Of a stretch of 64,000 nucleotides of DNA, positions 10,139 through 22,565 are shown one piece after another (within the stretch, counting starts at the first letter, position 1; every line of letters begins with the position of its first letter). The position numbers and the translations under genes were made by a program. The notes under the pieces are model-generated. The model was not told the DNA's origin and did not search any database. It saw only the letters and a list, made by a program, of their open reading frames with translations. The stretch comes from Ailanthus altissimus (Eukaryota > Streptophyta > Magnoliopsida > Sapindales > Simaroubaceae), in NCBI GenBank assembly GCA_946807835.1, contig OX327693.1:4419501-4483500 (forward strand). Direction: 5' to 3'.

Positions 10139-13100
10139 ATGGCTGAAGCAGTTGTTTCTGTAGTATTGTAGCAGTTGGCTTCAATACTTGTTGAACAGGT
10201 ACAGGCTGGGGTGAAGCTGGTCGCAAGCATTGATTCAGATGTTCAAAAGCTCACCAGCAATTTCACAATCATAAAAGTTGTGCTTGAAGATGCAGAGAAC
10301 AGACAAATGAACGAGAACGCTGTGAGAGTTTGGTTAGATGAGCTTAAAAGCGTGTCTTATGATATATAGGACGTGTTGGATGAATGGAACACTGCAATCC
10401 AGAAATTACACTTGAAGAAAATTGAAGATGCTTCCAAGCATAAGAAGGTATACTCTCTCATCCTTGCTCATCGATTTTCTCTAAAGCAAATTGTCTTGCG
10501 TCGTTACATTGCTACCAAGATAAAAAGCTTAAATAAGACACTAGATAATGTTGTCAAGGAGAAAGATATGTTCAGTTTTAGCTTGACCAAGATCAGCGAA
10601 GAAATAGAACAACAAATAACTACCTCTGTTATTGATTTGTCAAAAATTAATGGAAGAGATCAGAATAAGAATAAGATAGTGGAGTTCTTGTTGAGAGAGA
10701 ACAGTCATGACATGGCATCCCTGCCTATCATGTCCATAGTAGGCATGGGCGGTGTTGGAAAGACTATTTTGCTCGCTTAGTTTATCATAATGAAAAAGTA
10801 AATATCTATTCTAATCAAAAAATTTGGGTATGTGTCTCTGATCTCTTAGATGAGACTAGGATTGCAAGGTCAATTCTTGAATCTTTTCAAAGTGTCGCAC
10901 CTAATTGCAATGAATTAGAAACTTTATTGAGACATGTAAGTCAAGCTATTAGGAGCAAGAAGTTTCTTCTAATTCTCGATGATGTATGGTTAGAAGAACT
11001 TAATAAGTGGGAACAACTAAGAGAGTCTCTTAAGTGTGGTTCTCAAAGAAGTATAATTTTATTAACTACACGTAAAGAGAGTGTTGCAAAAATAATGGGA
11101 ACCACCCACTTGATCCCACTAGGAAAATTGGCCGAGGAGGAATGTTGGTTATTGTTTAGTCAAGTTGCATATTTGGGAGGACTAGTGAAGAGTGTGATGA
11201 ATTTGAAGATATTGGCAGGAAGATTGTGAACAAGTGCAATGGGTTGCCACTTGCCGTAAAGATTTTAGGAAGTCTACTAAGCCAAAAAAAAAGTAAAGTT
11301 GAACAATGGCATAATGTCCTAGATAATGAGATGTGGAAGTTAGAAGAGGTAGAAAAAAGATTTTTTTCCCCCTTTATTATTGAGCTACTATGATTTATCT
11401 CCTAAATTGAAAAAACTTTTTTCATATTGTGCTATCTTTCTAAAAAAACTTCTAAGATAAAGAAAAATAAGTTGATCAAATTATGGATGGCTCAAGGTTA
11501 TCTTAATGTAGATGGAAGGGAAGATATGGAGTTAGTTGGAGAAGAGTATTTTGAAATTTTAGAAATGTACTCTTTCTTTCAAGCGTTTGAGAAAGACAAT
11601 GATGGTATCACACAAAGTTGCAAGATGCATGATATAGTGCGTGCCTTTGCTCAATTTCTTGCCAAAAATGAATGTTTTACTGTAGAAGTTGAGGATGTTG
11701 CAAAATCTCGGTTAGAAGTTTCTCATAGAAACTTGCAACATTCCATGATAATTCTTAAGAGAGATTGTAATACACATGCTTAACATTTGAGAAATGAAAG
11801 TGCACGTGTCCCTTCATTAGTTCATTTAATGACTAATTGAAAGCAAATAGATAAAAGAATAATATATGACAAATTGAGCCTTTTGTGATTCGTTCAAAGG
11901 ATGGCACTGTTAGTATTTAAAGAGTTTGCTTTATTTTGCAAATGAAAATTCGAGAGACAAAAGGAAAATTTGAGAACAGAGAAAGAATGAATGAAAAAAA
12001 AAAGCGAGAGAAAGGAAAAGAAGAAAAAAGAAAGTGGGGAAAAAAAATAAATAGAAAATTTTAAGAAATTAGTTTGGGTAGTTAGATTTATACCCAGTGA
12101 TTTAGTGAGTAATAATTTTATGATATTATAATATTTATATTTTTATATTTATAATACATATCGGTACTAATGATGTATATTTACACCCTATGATATAGGA
12201 GGTATGCCGATAGCGGGTAGATCTCAGAATTCAGAGCCAGCTCAAGATTAGCGTACTTTTGTGAGTTAACTATATATATTTTATATGTTTTTAATAAAAT
12301 CGTTTATGATTAAATTACGTTTTATTAGATTTAGTCGTGATTTATTTTAAACAGATAAATATTTATATTATTTAGTATATTTTGTAATATTTTAAAATTT
12401 ATTATAGTATAGTTTTATGATTATGTTCAATACAGAAATATTTATTTTAGAACAATTGTGCTTTTATGATATTATATAGTAGTAGTTTTTGAACCATTAT
12501 ATGCGTACCCTCCCCTTTAGTGTAGTTGTTCTGCGCATGCATTAAACCAGTTTAGTTTGCTCTGCCCAAGCGATGCAGCATTCCGCCGGGTTAGACCAGC
12601 TCAAGTCCCCCGCTCTACCTGTGCGTGAGTTACTCTGTTAGATTAGACCAGATTTTTTTCGAGTACAAGTTTGGTGTGGTTTTCAATGTATATGTAGTAT
12701 ATGTTTCCAAAGCTATATTATAGATATTCAACTTGATAATAGATTTTATTATAGTTTACGCTTTCAGATTTTCAGATCCCTAGTATTATGTTATGATTTT
12801 AATTTTAGTACAGATTTTATGATAGCTCATACTTTTAGTACCAATTTATTGATTACTCAGTATACAACATTATGATTATTTTATCTTACAAATTTATACG
12901 TGTACAATATATATAAAGTATATAATATTTTCAGATTATGTCCACTCACTGAGCCACAAGCTCACCCTTTTTCTTATTTTTTTCAGGTTGTCACATAAAT
13001 TCATACAATGTGATACAGTCATCACATTTTGAGGTTAGCTCTCGATACGCATAGTTACACAAGTATCTCAGTCTGTGTATTTGTATATTAGAGTACAAGT

Positions 13101-14518
13101 GTACACTTTTTGTTAAGGTAAGTAGTCTCATTATATCATATGTATGAGTAAAGAGTATATTAGTTCTACATCATCGTAGGATCCACCTCAATTTTCGAGG
13201 AGAGGTCGGGTCAGGTCCTGTCAGAGATGACTTATTTTCCGTATATATCTATAATGAGATGAAATTGCATAATTTGTTGGTCAAATATGTCGGTGATTAT
13301 TTGACTAGTGATATCATTTTAGAAATATTGTTTAAAAAGTTTACTTGTTTAAGGGCGTTGGAGTTTTCTCATAGTATTTGGTTTCAAAATTTTGAATCAA
13401 TCAAAAAAGTTCCGAGAGGAATAGGAAATCTAATACATTTGAGGTTCCTTAGTTTGAGAAATTTCATGGAGATAAAAGAATTACCTGAGTCATTGTGTTG
13501 TTTGTATAATCTTCAAACCTTAGATCTTTTTTCTTGCAAAAGTCTACAAAACCTACCTGAACATATGGAAAAGCTAATCAACCTGAGGCATTTAGTAATT
13601 GAGAACACTTATTCGTTAAGGTATATGCCAAAAGGAATGGAGAAATTGACTTGTCTTCGGACATTAAGTAAATTCAAGGTGAGTAGTGGTGGCCATCTTA
13701 GCAAAGCATGTACTCTTGAATGTTTGTCAAAGTTGAAATACCTTCAGGGGTCTCTTGAATTATGTGGGTTGGGAAATGTTACAGATGTTGTTGAACTTAA
13801 AATGGCTGATCTGAAGAGTAAGATAAAACTCCTTCATTTGGTTTTAATCTTCAGTAAAGAGGAAGTAGAGGGCAGGATAAATGTGGGGAATGAAGTAGTT
13901 CTTGAAGCTTTAGAACCACCTCCAACTCTTAGGAAATTAGAGATATGGTCCTATGAAAGCAAGACAACCCACTGGATGGTGTCATTAAGCAAGCTGACAA
14001 CGTTAGTCCTCCGTTTTTGCAATGCGTTTGAGCAGTTGCCTTCTTTAGGACAATTGTCTTCTCTTGAATCACTCTCCATATCTCATATGAAGCGTATAAG
14101 AAGAGTAGGTAACGAAATTTTGGGAATGGAAAGAGCTGACGCATTCTCATCTTCGTCATTTACTGCCTTTCCGAAGATAGAATCTCTCCAATTTTGGTAC
14201 ATAGAGGAATGGGAAGAGTGGGATTTCGACTTTGCGGGAGGAGGAGATATTACAATCATGCCATGTCTTCGTTCTGTGGAAATTTCCGGTTGTTCCAAAT
14301 TGAAGTCAGTTCCTGACAGCCTTCTGCAAGAAACAACACTTGAGAAATTGTTGTTTCATGAATGCCCCAACCTGGAAAAAAAATACAAGAAGGGGAAAGG
14401 AGAGGACTGGCTCAAGCTTTCTCACATTCCTGACGTCCAAATTTCTCTTCATTTCAAGATTACATCAAGAGCGTATTTCCGGAGTTTTCCTTGTCACCCA
14501 GTGAATGCGCTAATCTAG
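10139..14518 (+). pseudogene. CC-NB-LRR (RGA-type) resistance gene, copy C, broken and LTR-split
   Basis: ATG at 10139, but TAG stops replace Glu (10169-10171) and Gln (10367-10369) codons within the coiled coil. The P-loop is intact (GMGGVGKT), with a frameshift right after it. Kinase-2 (FLLILDDVW), the winged helix and MHD motif are in separate frames. A solo LTR (11766-13223) splits the NB-ARC/LRR linker. The LRR domain then runs as one clean 419-aa ORF (13259-14518), with about a dozen repeats (LIHLRFLSLRNFMEIKELPE, then LYNLQTLDLFSCKSLQNLPE) and a normal C-terminus near HIPDVQISL. It is the only copy with a full LRR. The LTR of the upstream copia fragment ends 12 bp before the ATG. Confidence 0.9.
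11766..13223 (+). mobile_element. Solo LTR, 1458 bp, in NLR copy C
   Basis: It begins TGTAATACAC and ends GGTCCTGTCA, flanked by the 5-bp duplication GAGAT (11761-11765 and 13224-13228). Removing it rejoins the NLR exactly as in copies A and B. It has no ORF. The ACTCACTGAG ... TTTTTTCAGG stretch near 12950 and the GGTCGGGTCAGG end are features often seen in plant Ty3-gypsy LTRs; the superfamily is inferred. Confidence 0.85.
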
Positions 14519-16377
14519 AGAAACGTATCAAAAGGGCAAAGGAGAAGATTGGCACAAGATCTCAGATTCACTTCGTCAACGTATCCGGTAGATACACTTA
14601 CTGATCGTGCACACTGCACAGGACGATAAATATTGCGCAGAACTGTATTTGCTCAGCCTTGGTGACAAAGGTATAACATTTGGAGAATTGTTCATTAGTT
14701 CACAGGAACGTATATAGTTATTAATAAAGGCTTTCTCATTCCCTTGATTTTTGCAGGCTCTGAAATACAATTAATTTCCAAGTGAAGATATTTATCGAAG
14801 TTTTTAAAGGCTTTCCGTGTGACCGTCAGGGGCATGTAATTTTTTTCTCTTCTTCTAGAGAGGCATGTTGTTTAACAGCCTCATAATATGAAGTGAATTT
14901 TGATTGAAGATGGCCTTTCACGAATTGTATTAAGAGCCAACGAGTTTTAGATGGCTTTTCTAAGGACTATTTTGGCAATGCCACTTGTGGTGCTGTTTTT
15001 TGTGATGAATTAGGTTTTTGGGCCAGCTCTTGGTCTTCAAACGACATATTATGCTGAGCTTATGTGTTTTAGTTGATGTGTTTTTGCTAAGGATTGGTGA
15101 AATGACTCACCTTGAGTTATTTAGGAATTCAAGACAAGTTCTTATTCATTTCTTTCAAGTAAATGATATAATCATCAAAATCAATAAAAAAAATTTTAAC
15201 AATCCGATACAGTTTCCTTACCTATCATACGTTATCCACTTGTAATATTCAATCTATCATACATCAACAAATAATTATCTATAACCTTTAGCTTATCATC
15301 ATTTACCATTGATATGAACAATACTCATCTTCCACAAATTAAACTATCATATCAATACCCCCAAATTATACATTTAATGTTGAATACACAAGGTTAAATA
15401 ATTATCAAGTAATGTAACTCTATTACAACAATATAAATATACTAATCTTGAAATTAATAACTTCTCATATTAGTGTCGGGCTTAACTTCTAGACTTAAAC
15501 TCCATTAAATTAATTAGTTCTTACAATATCTTGAGGGAAAAATTTAATTAAAATAGGGTGAGTCGATTGACCCAATAAATAGAGGTGGTTAAAAATATAT
15601 ATATATAAATGTCTTTAAAACATATGATAAACACGTAAATTGCATTTCTCTTACTATTTATTATAAAATAAATAAATAGCATAAAATGACCTTTACTTAA
15701 AACATATAAAATCTGTGTAAAATCGCTTACCATAGAAGATGCATTTTCCAATCACATAATATAATAATATAAATCATGATAATATAAATTACATAAAATC
15801 ATGTTCTCAATAGGAATCCGAAATCTTCTATCATACCTTTTTTTAGCTAAGCATAATGAGACATAATTGATATTTAAAATATAATATACTACTATTTATA
15901 TAAAAAAAATCACACTAAATTAGTATTCGGGAGAAAAACCTAGTCTTACTCGGAACGTCTCTCGGGCAAAGCATTGGACTCATTTCATATCTCATCACAT
16001 ATCCTCATCGTACGTATGCACATAGCAAATTGACTTTCAAAGAGTAAAGCACCAATACATATAGCCCAAAGTCTGTGTGTGTATACAGATGGGTCTCAAA
16101 AGCTTAAATCCCATATCTCTATATAAAGGGAGAGGGTATAGTCTAGTGGTTTCAAACTATTTTTTTGTATAATATATGAACGTATAATATATCATTATAT
16201 CATTTCTCATTCTGTCTAATATCAAACTATTGAAAATAATTGTTACTGATATAAAACAAACACAATCTTAAGATAAACATTTTAAAAGCCAAAATTATTG
16301 GATGGATGCTTTCTATCTAACATAAGGTAAATTATTTCTTGGAGTAAAGCATAATTCAAGAGAAGTGATCGTTAAGA

Positions 16378-16408
<31 letters not shown>

Positions 16409-16859
16409 TCATTGCTATAAAAATCATGCTCATCATACTTTAAACTATACTTTTCTAAACTCATGAAGTAGAAATCATAAATAGAGTTTAAGTATCCACT
16501 CACTAAACTTCTTGAGACAAATCCTGCATTCTTTAACCCAAAATCATAAAGCATGTCTCTCTGGAGACCTAAAATGATGATAATTAACAATTTAAACCCA
16601 TAAAGTAATATAAACCTTAAATTGGATCATAATTATTTTAAAATAGGGTTTGTTCAAAACTTTAGATTTCAAAAAATATCACCTAAACGATTTTTCTCAT
16701 GCATCAAACAATATCCATTCACCATAGAATCAAACTTTATTGCTCTTGAGACATAAATCATCATCAAATCAAGTAAATTATATTTTATCCCCTTTAAAAT
16801 TCAAGTCTTAATTATCCTTAAATCTAAATCTTTAACTTGATCAAATCAAAATATTTCAT
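14519..16859. other. 3' flank of NLR copy C and decayed sequence
   Basis: To about 15000 this looks like the natural downstream region of the NLR. Beyond that it is AT-rich with a (TA)n run near 16378-16410 and phrases loosely like the LTR at 48451-51201. I see no gene, and only weak support for extending the LTR relic (16860-17895) leftwards. Confidence 0.4.
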
Positions 16860-17895
16860 TGAGCAACCTTTAGTATCCGAATTTTATAAAATTATAAAAT
16901 TGTTCAAAAATTATAAAACCATCTCATAATTACTCATGACACATATTTTAGTGCATAATAAATTATAAAATGCTTAATTCACACAAATAAAATTTTTAAA
17001 TGAATTTATTCTAAAGCTTTCAGAATCTGTCAAATAAAATCCTACACTATGGCTACTATCTTTAAAAAATTATTACAATTCGAAACCATGGCTTTAAATG
17101 CCAAATTTTAGATATGATATTCTATACATATACAATTATCATTTTTCAAAAAACTCATAAGTTTCTAAGATCATTTAGTACATCAAATTTAATTTGACAC
17201 ATTTGATCCTACTGCAGAAACAGGGGATTCTCATAAATTTCATGGTCATTTTCAAAAAATCACTAAACATCATACTTATAAATGCCCATAAACATGTCTA
17301 ATTTAATCATTTAGAATGTCAAAGTTAAAATCATACTACAAAAATTAATGAAATTTTTGGACCTAGATATTGTCAAGAGAAAAACCTAGAGTTTATTTAT
17401 GATTCCTTCTCTTATATATAATCCTTATACCACCTCCAAGTGTATCTCAAAAATTCCTCATCAAATTCTCAAATAAATGTCTCCAAAAATTAAAATCTAA
17501 AACAAAAAACATAATTAATATAAATAATTTTGATAAAAGATTATAATATATCTATAAACTCAAAGCTCCAATTCTTCTTCTTCTTCTTCTTCTTCTCTCT
17601 ATCTCCATGTTTGTATCGGTTGAAGACTTGGGAGAATAGGGTTAATTTTATATTGAAAATTTTCATTTGATGCTTTTATTTATTGTATATTATCAATCAA
17701 ACTCAAGATTTATCATTTTCTCAAGTTTATCCCTAATCTTTTCATAATATTTTAATTTCGTCCTTAAAATAAATTTAAAAATCTTATAAATCAATTCAAT
17801 ACTAAAATTAAATCATAATCTATAAATATATAACATTACCCTAAAGTACAAACACAAAAATTTTCGCTTGCAATGATTATATAATTACTACCACT
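16860..17895 (-). mobile_element. Old LTR relic related to the 48451-51201 solo LTR
   Basis: A long, diverged but colinear match to 50119-51201: TTATAAAACCATCTCATAAT versus TTATAAAACTACCACATAAT, then ATTACTC(A/T)TGACACAT, AAACATGTCTAATTT, a CTT-rich run (17572-17598 here, 50840-50880 there) and the end ATTACTACCA versus GTTACTACAG. It is inferred to be the same family inserted much earlier, in the same (minus) orientation. Its other end is unclear and no target duplication was found. Confidence 0.6.
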
Positions 17896-17944
17896 TTATT
17901 TTTTAAAAATAAAATTAGTGATGGTTATTTCAGTTGGCTCTCAG

Positions 17945-18360
17945 CACAACTTTATCTTTGAGTGCTAAAGAAGAATTTGTAATAGATAAACCACCGAGAG
18001 AGAATCCACCTCAAGCCCAATAGTACGCCAACCTCTATTAGCACATTTAATGGGTAGAATAATTGCAAGAATTTCTACACAAAAAGTTGTTGTTGTATGC
18101 ACCTCAGTAGGATAACCACCCAAAACGCCACCATTAGAATTTCCTGAAGATTGTCTGGCAAGTAGAAATAAATGATTCTATTTAGAAAGGCCATCAGAAT
18201 TACTTTTACCTAACCTGAAGGGGGAGGCATCCAGTCAAGAAATGAACTCTTGGAGCACAACCAATCGAAGGATGAAACCAAAGACCGAGAAGAGTAGATC
18301 GATCATGACCAAAATTAACAAACCTAGATAGTAGAGCTTTCCAAAATAATAAATGTGTGT
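17945..18360 (-). mobile_element. LINE-type RNase H (RVT_3) fragment, decayed
   Basis: On the minus strand the translation shows a W-x-PPP-SG then K-x-N-x-DG pattern. After it comes a GGVLGGYPTE stretch and then RGWRTIGLEVDSLSVV, the typical order of the RNase H-like domain at the C-terminus of plant L1-type LINEs or captured RVT_3 domains. Stops and frameshifts interrupt it. No reverse transcriptase is seen nearby. Confidence 0.6.
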
Positions 18361-20636
18361 TGGAAGAGAAGCTTAGTATTCAGAAAATTTTAGAGAGAGA
18401 AAGGATCGGAAGAGATGAGAGAATTTGTAAAGAAATAACTATTTATTAAACTTTTAAATTGCTTTGGTTTAGTTTGATACAAAATTAAGAATTCACCTAT
18501 ATTTATATTAGTGGATTGAGAGTTTTTCACATCAAATTTTAATAAATATAATAATTATATTTTTTGATAAAATAAAAAATTAATCTAAATAATTTTGATA
18601 TAAGATACAAAATTTATTTAGAGCATAAATCTAAGATATTTAAAATATATTTATTTTTAAAAAAAGACTTGACGAAGATTTGGGTTCAAAGTGATGAATG
18701 TAAATATAATGAATCAAATCAAATTTATTTTATTTTATTTTGACAATCTTTTTGACAAAACTTCATTTTTTTTTAAAAACAATATAGGCAACGTATCATT
18801 TATACTTGAGCAGCCATCAGTTCCTTCTTTTAAGTATTTTGAAGACATTAATCGTACAGATCATCATTTTTTTTTTTTGTAAGAACAGGAGGAGTCATTT
18901 ATTCTCTTGGTTCTTGGACAGCTTTCAGCGTCACATTTTCTTCTCTTTTTTTGTTTTTTAGGAAAAAAATTATTCTACTACAAATTTATTCAAAAAAAAT
19001 TCAATGGACTAAAAAAAATTTTTTTGCGAAAAATAAAAATTAAATATTGAACTTATCTTTTTTTCTCTATAATTTTTTGTTTGATTTTTTATAAATGACG
19101 TTAAATTGTTAATTTAAAATTTTTTTAAAAAAATTAATTAACGAATTAAATTTATTTATTTATTGTAAACACCTTAATAAATAATACATGTAGATGAACT
19201 TGAAATTCAATAAAATAGACGTAAGTTTGACTTAGGCCAAACCATTATATATTTTGTGTTACCATCTCTTTTTCTCTCATCTTTATTTTTTATTTTTATC
19301 AAAATATTTTTAATAAATAAATAAATTTAACTCGTTGACTCGAGAGTTTATTCTAAATAAAAAAAATTAATATACTTATTAGTTTTTAATTTAAATAATG
19401 AAAATGCAAACTTTTATTTAAAAATGATTTTAAAGATCAAATGGTATATTACTAGAATTATGTTTCTCTATCAGTTTTAACTCTCGGTAATATAGTTTAC
19501 TATTATTTTGAACTAAATATTTCTCAAGTGGGCTTTAGCCTAGAGTCCCACGTGCTATGGACCTTACTTAAAACAACTTTATATTTACAAATCACAATTC
19601 ACAAGTTGAACATTTAAAAGTAGATTGAACCCAAATATCTTACCTTATTATACCTAATTGGATACGTGTGCGAGTTTAGACTTTGAGCATTTATAAATTT
19701 TTGTATAGCAACACATATTAATTAAATGAAACATTTGGGATACTACTATTGATTTGGCTTTTTTTTAATTTGTACTTGTGCACAAGGTTTAGCAACACAT
19801 TAAATTATTTTTAAATTAATAGATTCAAATTGGTTTGTAAACTAAATCCTTAATTTCCTCCCTCATAATAAAATAAGGCACCTAATATTCTAATGGAATC
19901 CATCTTTTTATTTTTTTTTAAATACTGCATAAATATAAACCTTAAATATTTCCTTAACTAGATTATATTTTTATTCTAGCTGATTAAAACTAAATCTTTC
20001 CCCAATCGATCACACCCCATTAGTTAATAGTAGTATCCTCTTAGTCAATGTCATTAGCAATGAGATTACCATATTATATTATAATTAAAGAATAATATTA
20101 TATTTTTTAAATAATATTTTAAATTTTTTATCTTAAATAATATGTTAATAATTATTAGTGACAAAATAATGTAATAAATAACTTTAAAAATTATATTATT
20201 TCAACACTCAATAATTACTTAATACATTAATTTATAATAAAAAATTTCGAATACATTATAAAAATATAATTTTACTCTATGAAAAATCCAAGGGCAATGT
20301 TGAAAGGTATACATTATATGGATCGAGAACAAAACTGGGCCGTCGTAAAAGAAATGAACCTTTTTCGATGTTGATATTATGCGGCAATGCTGCCACTCCA
20401 TGATGATTTGAACTAAAGTGATCTTTTTTGCCATTGAATTGGCATGTTTCCTTTTTTATGGTTGGATCGACCACTTAGTTTATAACTTTTGTTAAAATTA
20501 TGAAAAAGGATTGGATCTTTGTAATCTAAGGAAAAGGGTATGCAAACCTTTATATTTTTAAAAATTATGTTTACAATTTTGTTAGATGATGAAAATTGTT
20601 AAAGTTAGCACCTAAAAGATAAAAATAGAAAATACC
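18361..20636. other. AT-rich non-coding sequence
   Basis: No gene, RNA gene or defined transposon supported. It contains poly-A/T runs and short ORFs of biased composition only. Confidence 0.45.
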
Positions 20637-20855
20637 GTCAATCAATGTTGATCAACACTAATCAACAGTCAATCAACAATAATTAATGGTTAGTCAAAGT
20701 TAGTTAATGATCGGTCAACGCCAATCAAAAACCAGTTAACATTGATTAATAATCGATCAACAATTGCTCAATAGTCATCGATCAACGATCGCAATTAATG
20801 ACGATCAACGAAGTGGTCAATGTCAATCCATGCCAATCAACACTAGTCAATGCCT
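20637..20855 (+). repeat. GTCAA/ATCAAC-rich degenerate minisatellite
   Basis: A ~220-bp stretch built from short units such as GTCAATCAACA and GATCAACA. It contains seven GTCAA, five of which are full W-box complements ([A/G]GTCAA) and so TTGACY on the minus strand. It lies about 750 bp upstream of full-length gene X. It could be a chance-rich minisatellite or a WRKY-binding region. Confidence 0.55.
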
Positions 20856-21605
20856 TTTTTTTAATAGATAGTAAGAACATTATCTTTAATAAATTTTTAA
20901 TTACATATTAAATTTAATTAGTTAAATTATTTATTATTATATTAAAGGTCAAAGGTTTAAATTTTATTTTAAATATTTGAATTTAAATTTTTTTAATTAT
21001 AAAAGAGTATAATGATAATTTTAATTAATTTTTTATTAAAATTAACCGTTTCTAACTTTTCATAACACATTAATGTAAATGAAAATTTTAAAATTATAAG
21101 AGTTGCATGTGTTTCATTTAACAGTTAATCTTACACTTCAAAATGATTGTAGTTTCAAATTACAACACGCTTGTAGCAGTTATTGTCGTACAAAATTAAA
21201 CACTGCTTCAAAGTTGAAATATTATCATTTGGTCCGTCCACGTAGAGAGTCACAATCGACAATTTTTTTATTGTAATTGAGATCTAAGATTTTTGAATTT
21301 ATAGATATTAAATCTAAAACGTACGAGATGAGAACGAGGTGCTAAAATCTCGTCTAAAATAAAAATTAAGTACTAAAATCTCACATGTCTAATTAAATAA
21401 AATTTTTAAACTAAAGCTCTTTTCAAACAGTATCAAACTTTTTGAGAAGACCTAGAAATAAAATTTATAATAGATTTTTAGCCAGCCCACAGAATCTGGT
21501 CCACGGAATCCGCCGCTGATTTTCTCATGTTTATGAAGCGGATTTATAAGAAAAGAAAAAAACTACATAGAACATAATTCTCTTCCTCCATTGCTAATCT
21601 TATTC
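20856..21605. promoter_or_regulatory. Upstream region of full-length gene X
   Basis: The distal part is AT-rich. Segments at 21190-21270 and 21487-21605 align with the upstream region of gene X copies A and B (GTCCACG, then CCACGG(A/T)ATCCGCCGCTG). They are separated here by ~200 bp that is absent from the other copies. I see no clear TATA box. Confidence 0.45.
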
Positions 21606-22565
21606 ATGGCTCCCAATATTCGCACCTTCTCTTTGATCGACGCAGTTCCATTTGAAAATAATCCCACAAACCAAATTACTACTCTTTACAATTATGGAAT
21701 GATCAATGAATTCTTGAATATCCATCATCGTGGAGAAAGATGCGAGACGCTTCAGGATTTCCGGAAGCAAGTATCCGAATTTGAGAAGAAGTACGAAATC
21801 CCTTTTGCCCTCCTTGAAAAAGTTAAACAAAAAGTTTTGCGTCGTTCTGATTCGTTTTCAATTTCTCTGCAAAACCCTATTCATGGTGTAAACCCTCTTC
21901 TTTTCATGGACCTTGTTGATCTGATGAGACAAGCTGAAATTCTCCAAGACGTCCAAATTCAACCTCGGGAAAATCAATTTTTTTTGCCATCATCAATTGA
22001 TGGTCAGGTGCTTCAAATTCGCCATGAAAATGGAGAAAATGAGGACGAAATGAGATCGAACATGTTGCCGGCGGCGGCGCCGCCATTGAATTATCGTAAC
22101 GTTGTTGTTGACATCCTTGCTGTCACTCATGATATCCGAGTTTCATCTAATTTGAGCAGACAGCAGCACCAAAACGACACTGAGGATATGAACTGTCGCC
22201 GCCGGGTGCCGGGATCGTTAAAGTTGGGAAAGATATTCTTTCCTTTGACTGTACAAGCAGGCCTTTCTGTGTTGACTTCCGTTTTCGACGCCGGTGGTCA
22301 CTTCTCCGCTGCTGAAGCTAAACAGCTTTTGCATGTAGCTGTTATTAGCAACATGGTGGGATATATCGGGTGCTTGGCCGATATTTCACTACGCCACCAT
22401 AACAAAACCAAGGCTGCTGAAATTATAGGAAGAATTGGTGCCACAGCTGCTGTATTCGGATTTTTGACGATGATGGGCACTCTGATTGAACTCAAACCGA
22501 CGGTGATGATTGGACTCGCTGCCCTTGTTACTCTGGTTTTCTCCGTAGCCATTACCAAGGTGTAA
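21606..22565 (+). CDS. Gene X, full-length copy: unrecognised four-helix membrane protein
   Basis: Single ORF of 319 aa from ATG 21606, the start conserved in all copies. I do not recognise the family. Residues 1-200 are soluble and helix-rich, with a charged stretch (HENGENEDEMRSN). Four hydrophobic segments follow at ~208-227, 241-261, 276-294 and 298-317. The loop between the second and third is basic (RHHNKTKAAE). There is no signal peptide, so it is probably a C-terminally anchored membrane protein. It lies ~7 kb downstream of NLR copy C, mirroring the NLR-then-X order of units A and B. The two other copies lack the last two helices. The function is unknown; the intact frame and the conserved start argue that it is real. 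Confidence 0.7.
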   Translation: MAPNIRTFSLIDAVPFENNPTNQITTLYNYGMINEFLNIHHRGERCETLQDFRKQVSEFEKKYEIPFALLEKVKQKVLRRSDSFSISLQNPIHGVNPLLFMDLVDLMRQAEILQDVQIQPRENQFFLPSSIDGQVLQIRHENGENEDEMRSNMLPAAAPPLNYRNVVVDILAVTHDIRVSSNLSRQQHQNDTEDMNCRRRVPGSLKLGKIFFPLTVQAGLSVLTSVFDAGGHFSAAEAKQLLHVAVISNMVGYIGCLADISLRHHNKTKAAEIIGRIGATAAVFGFLTMMGTLIELKPTVMIGLAALVTLVFSVAITKV

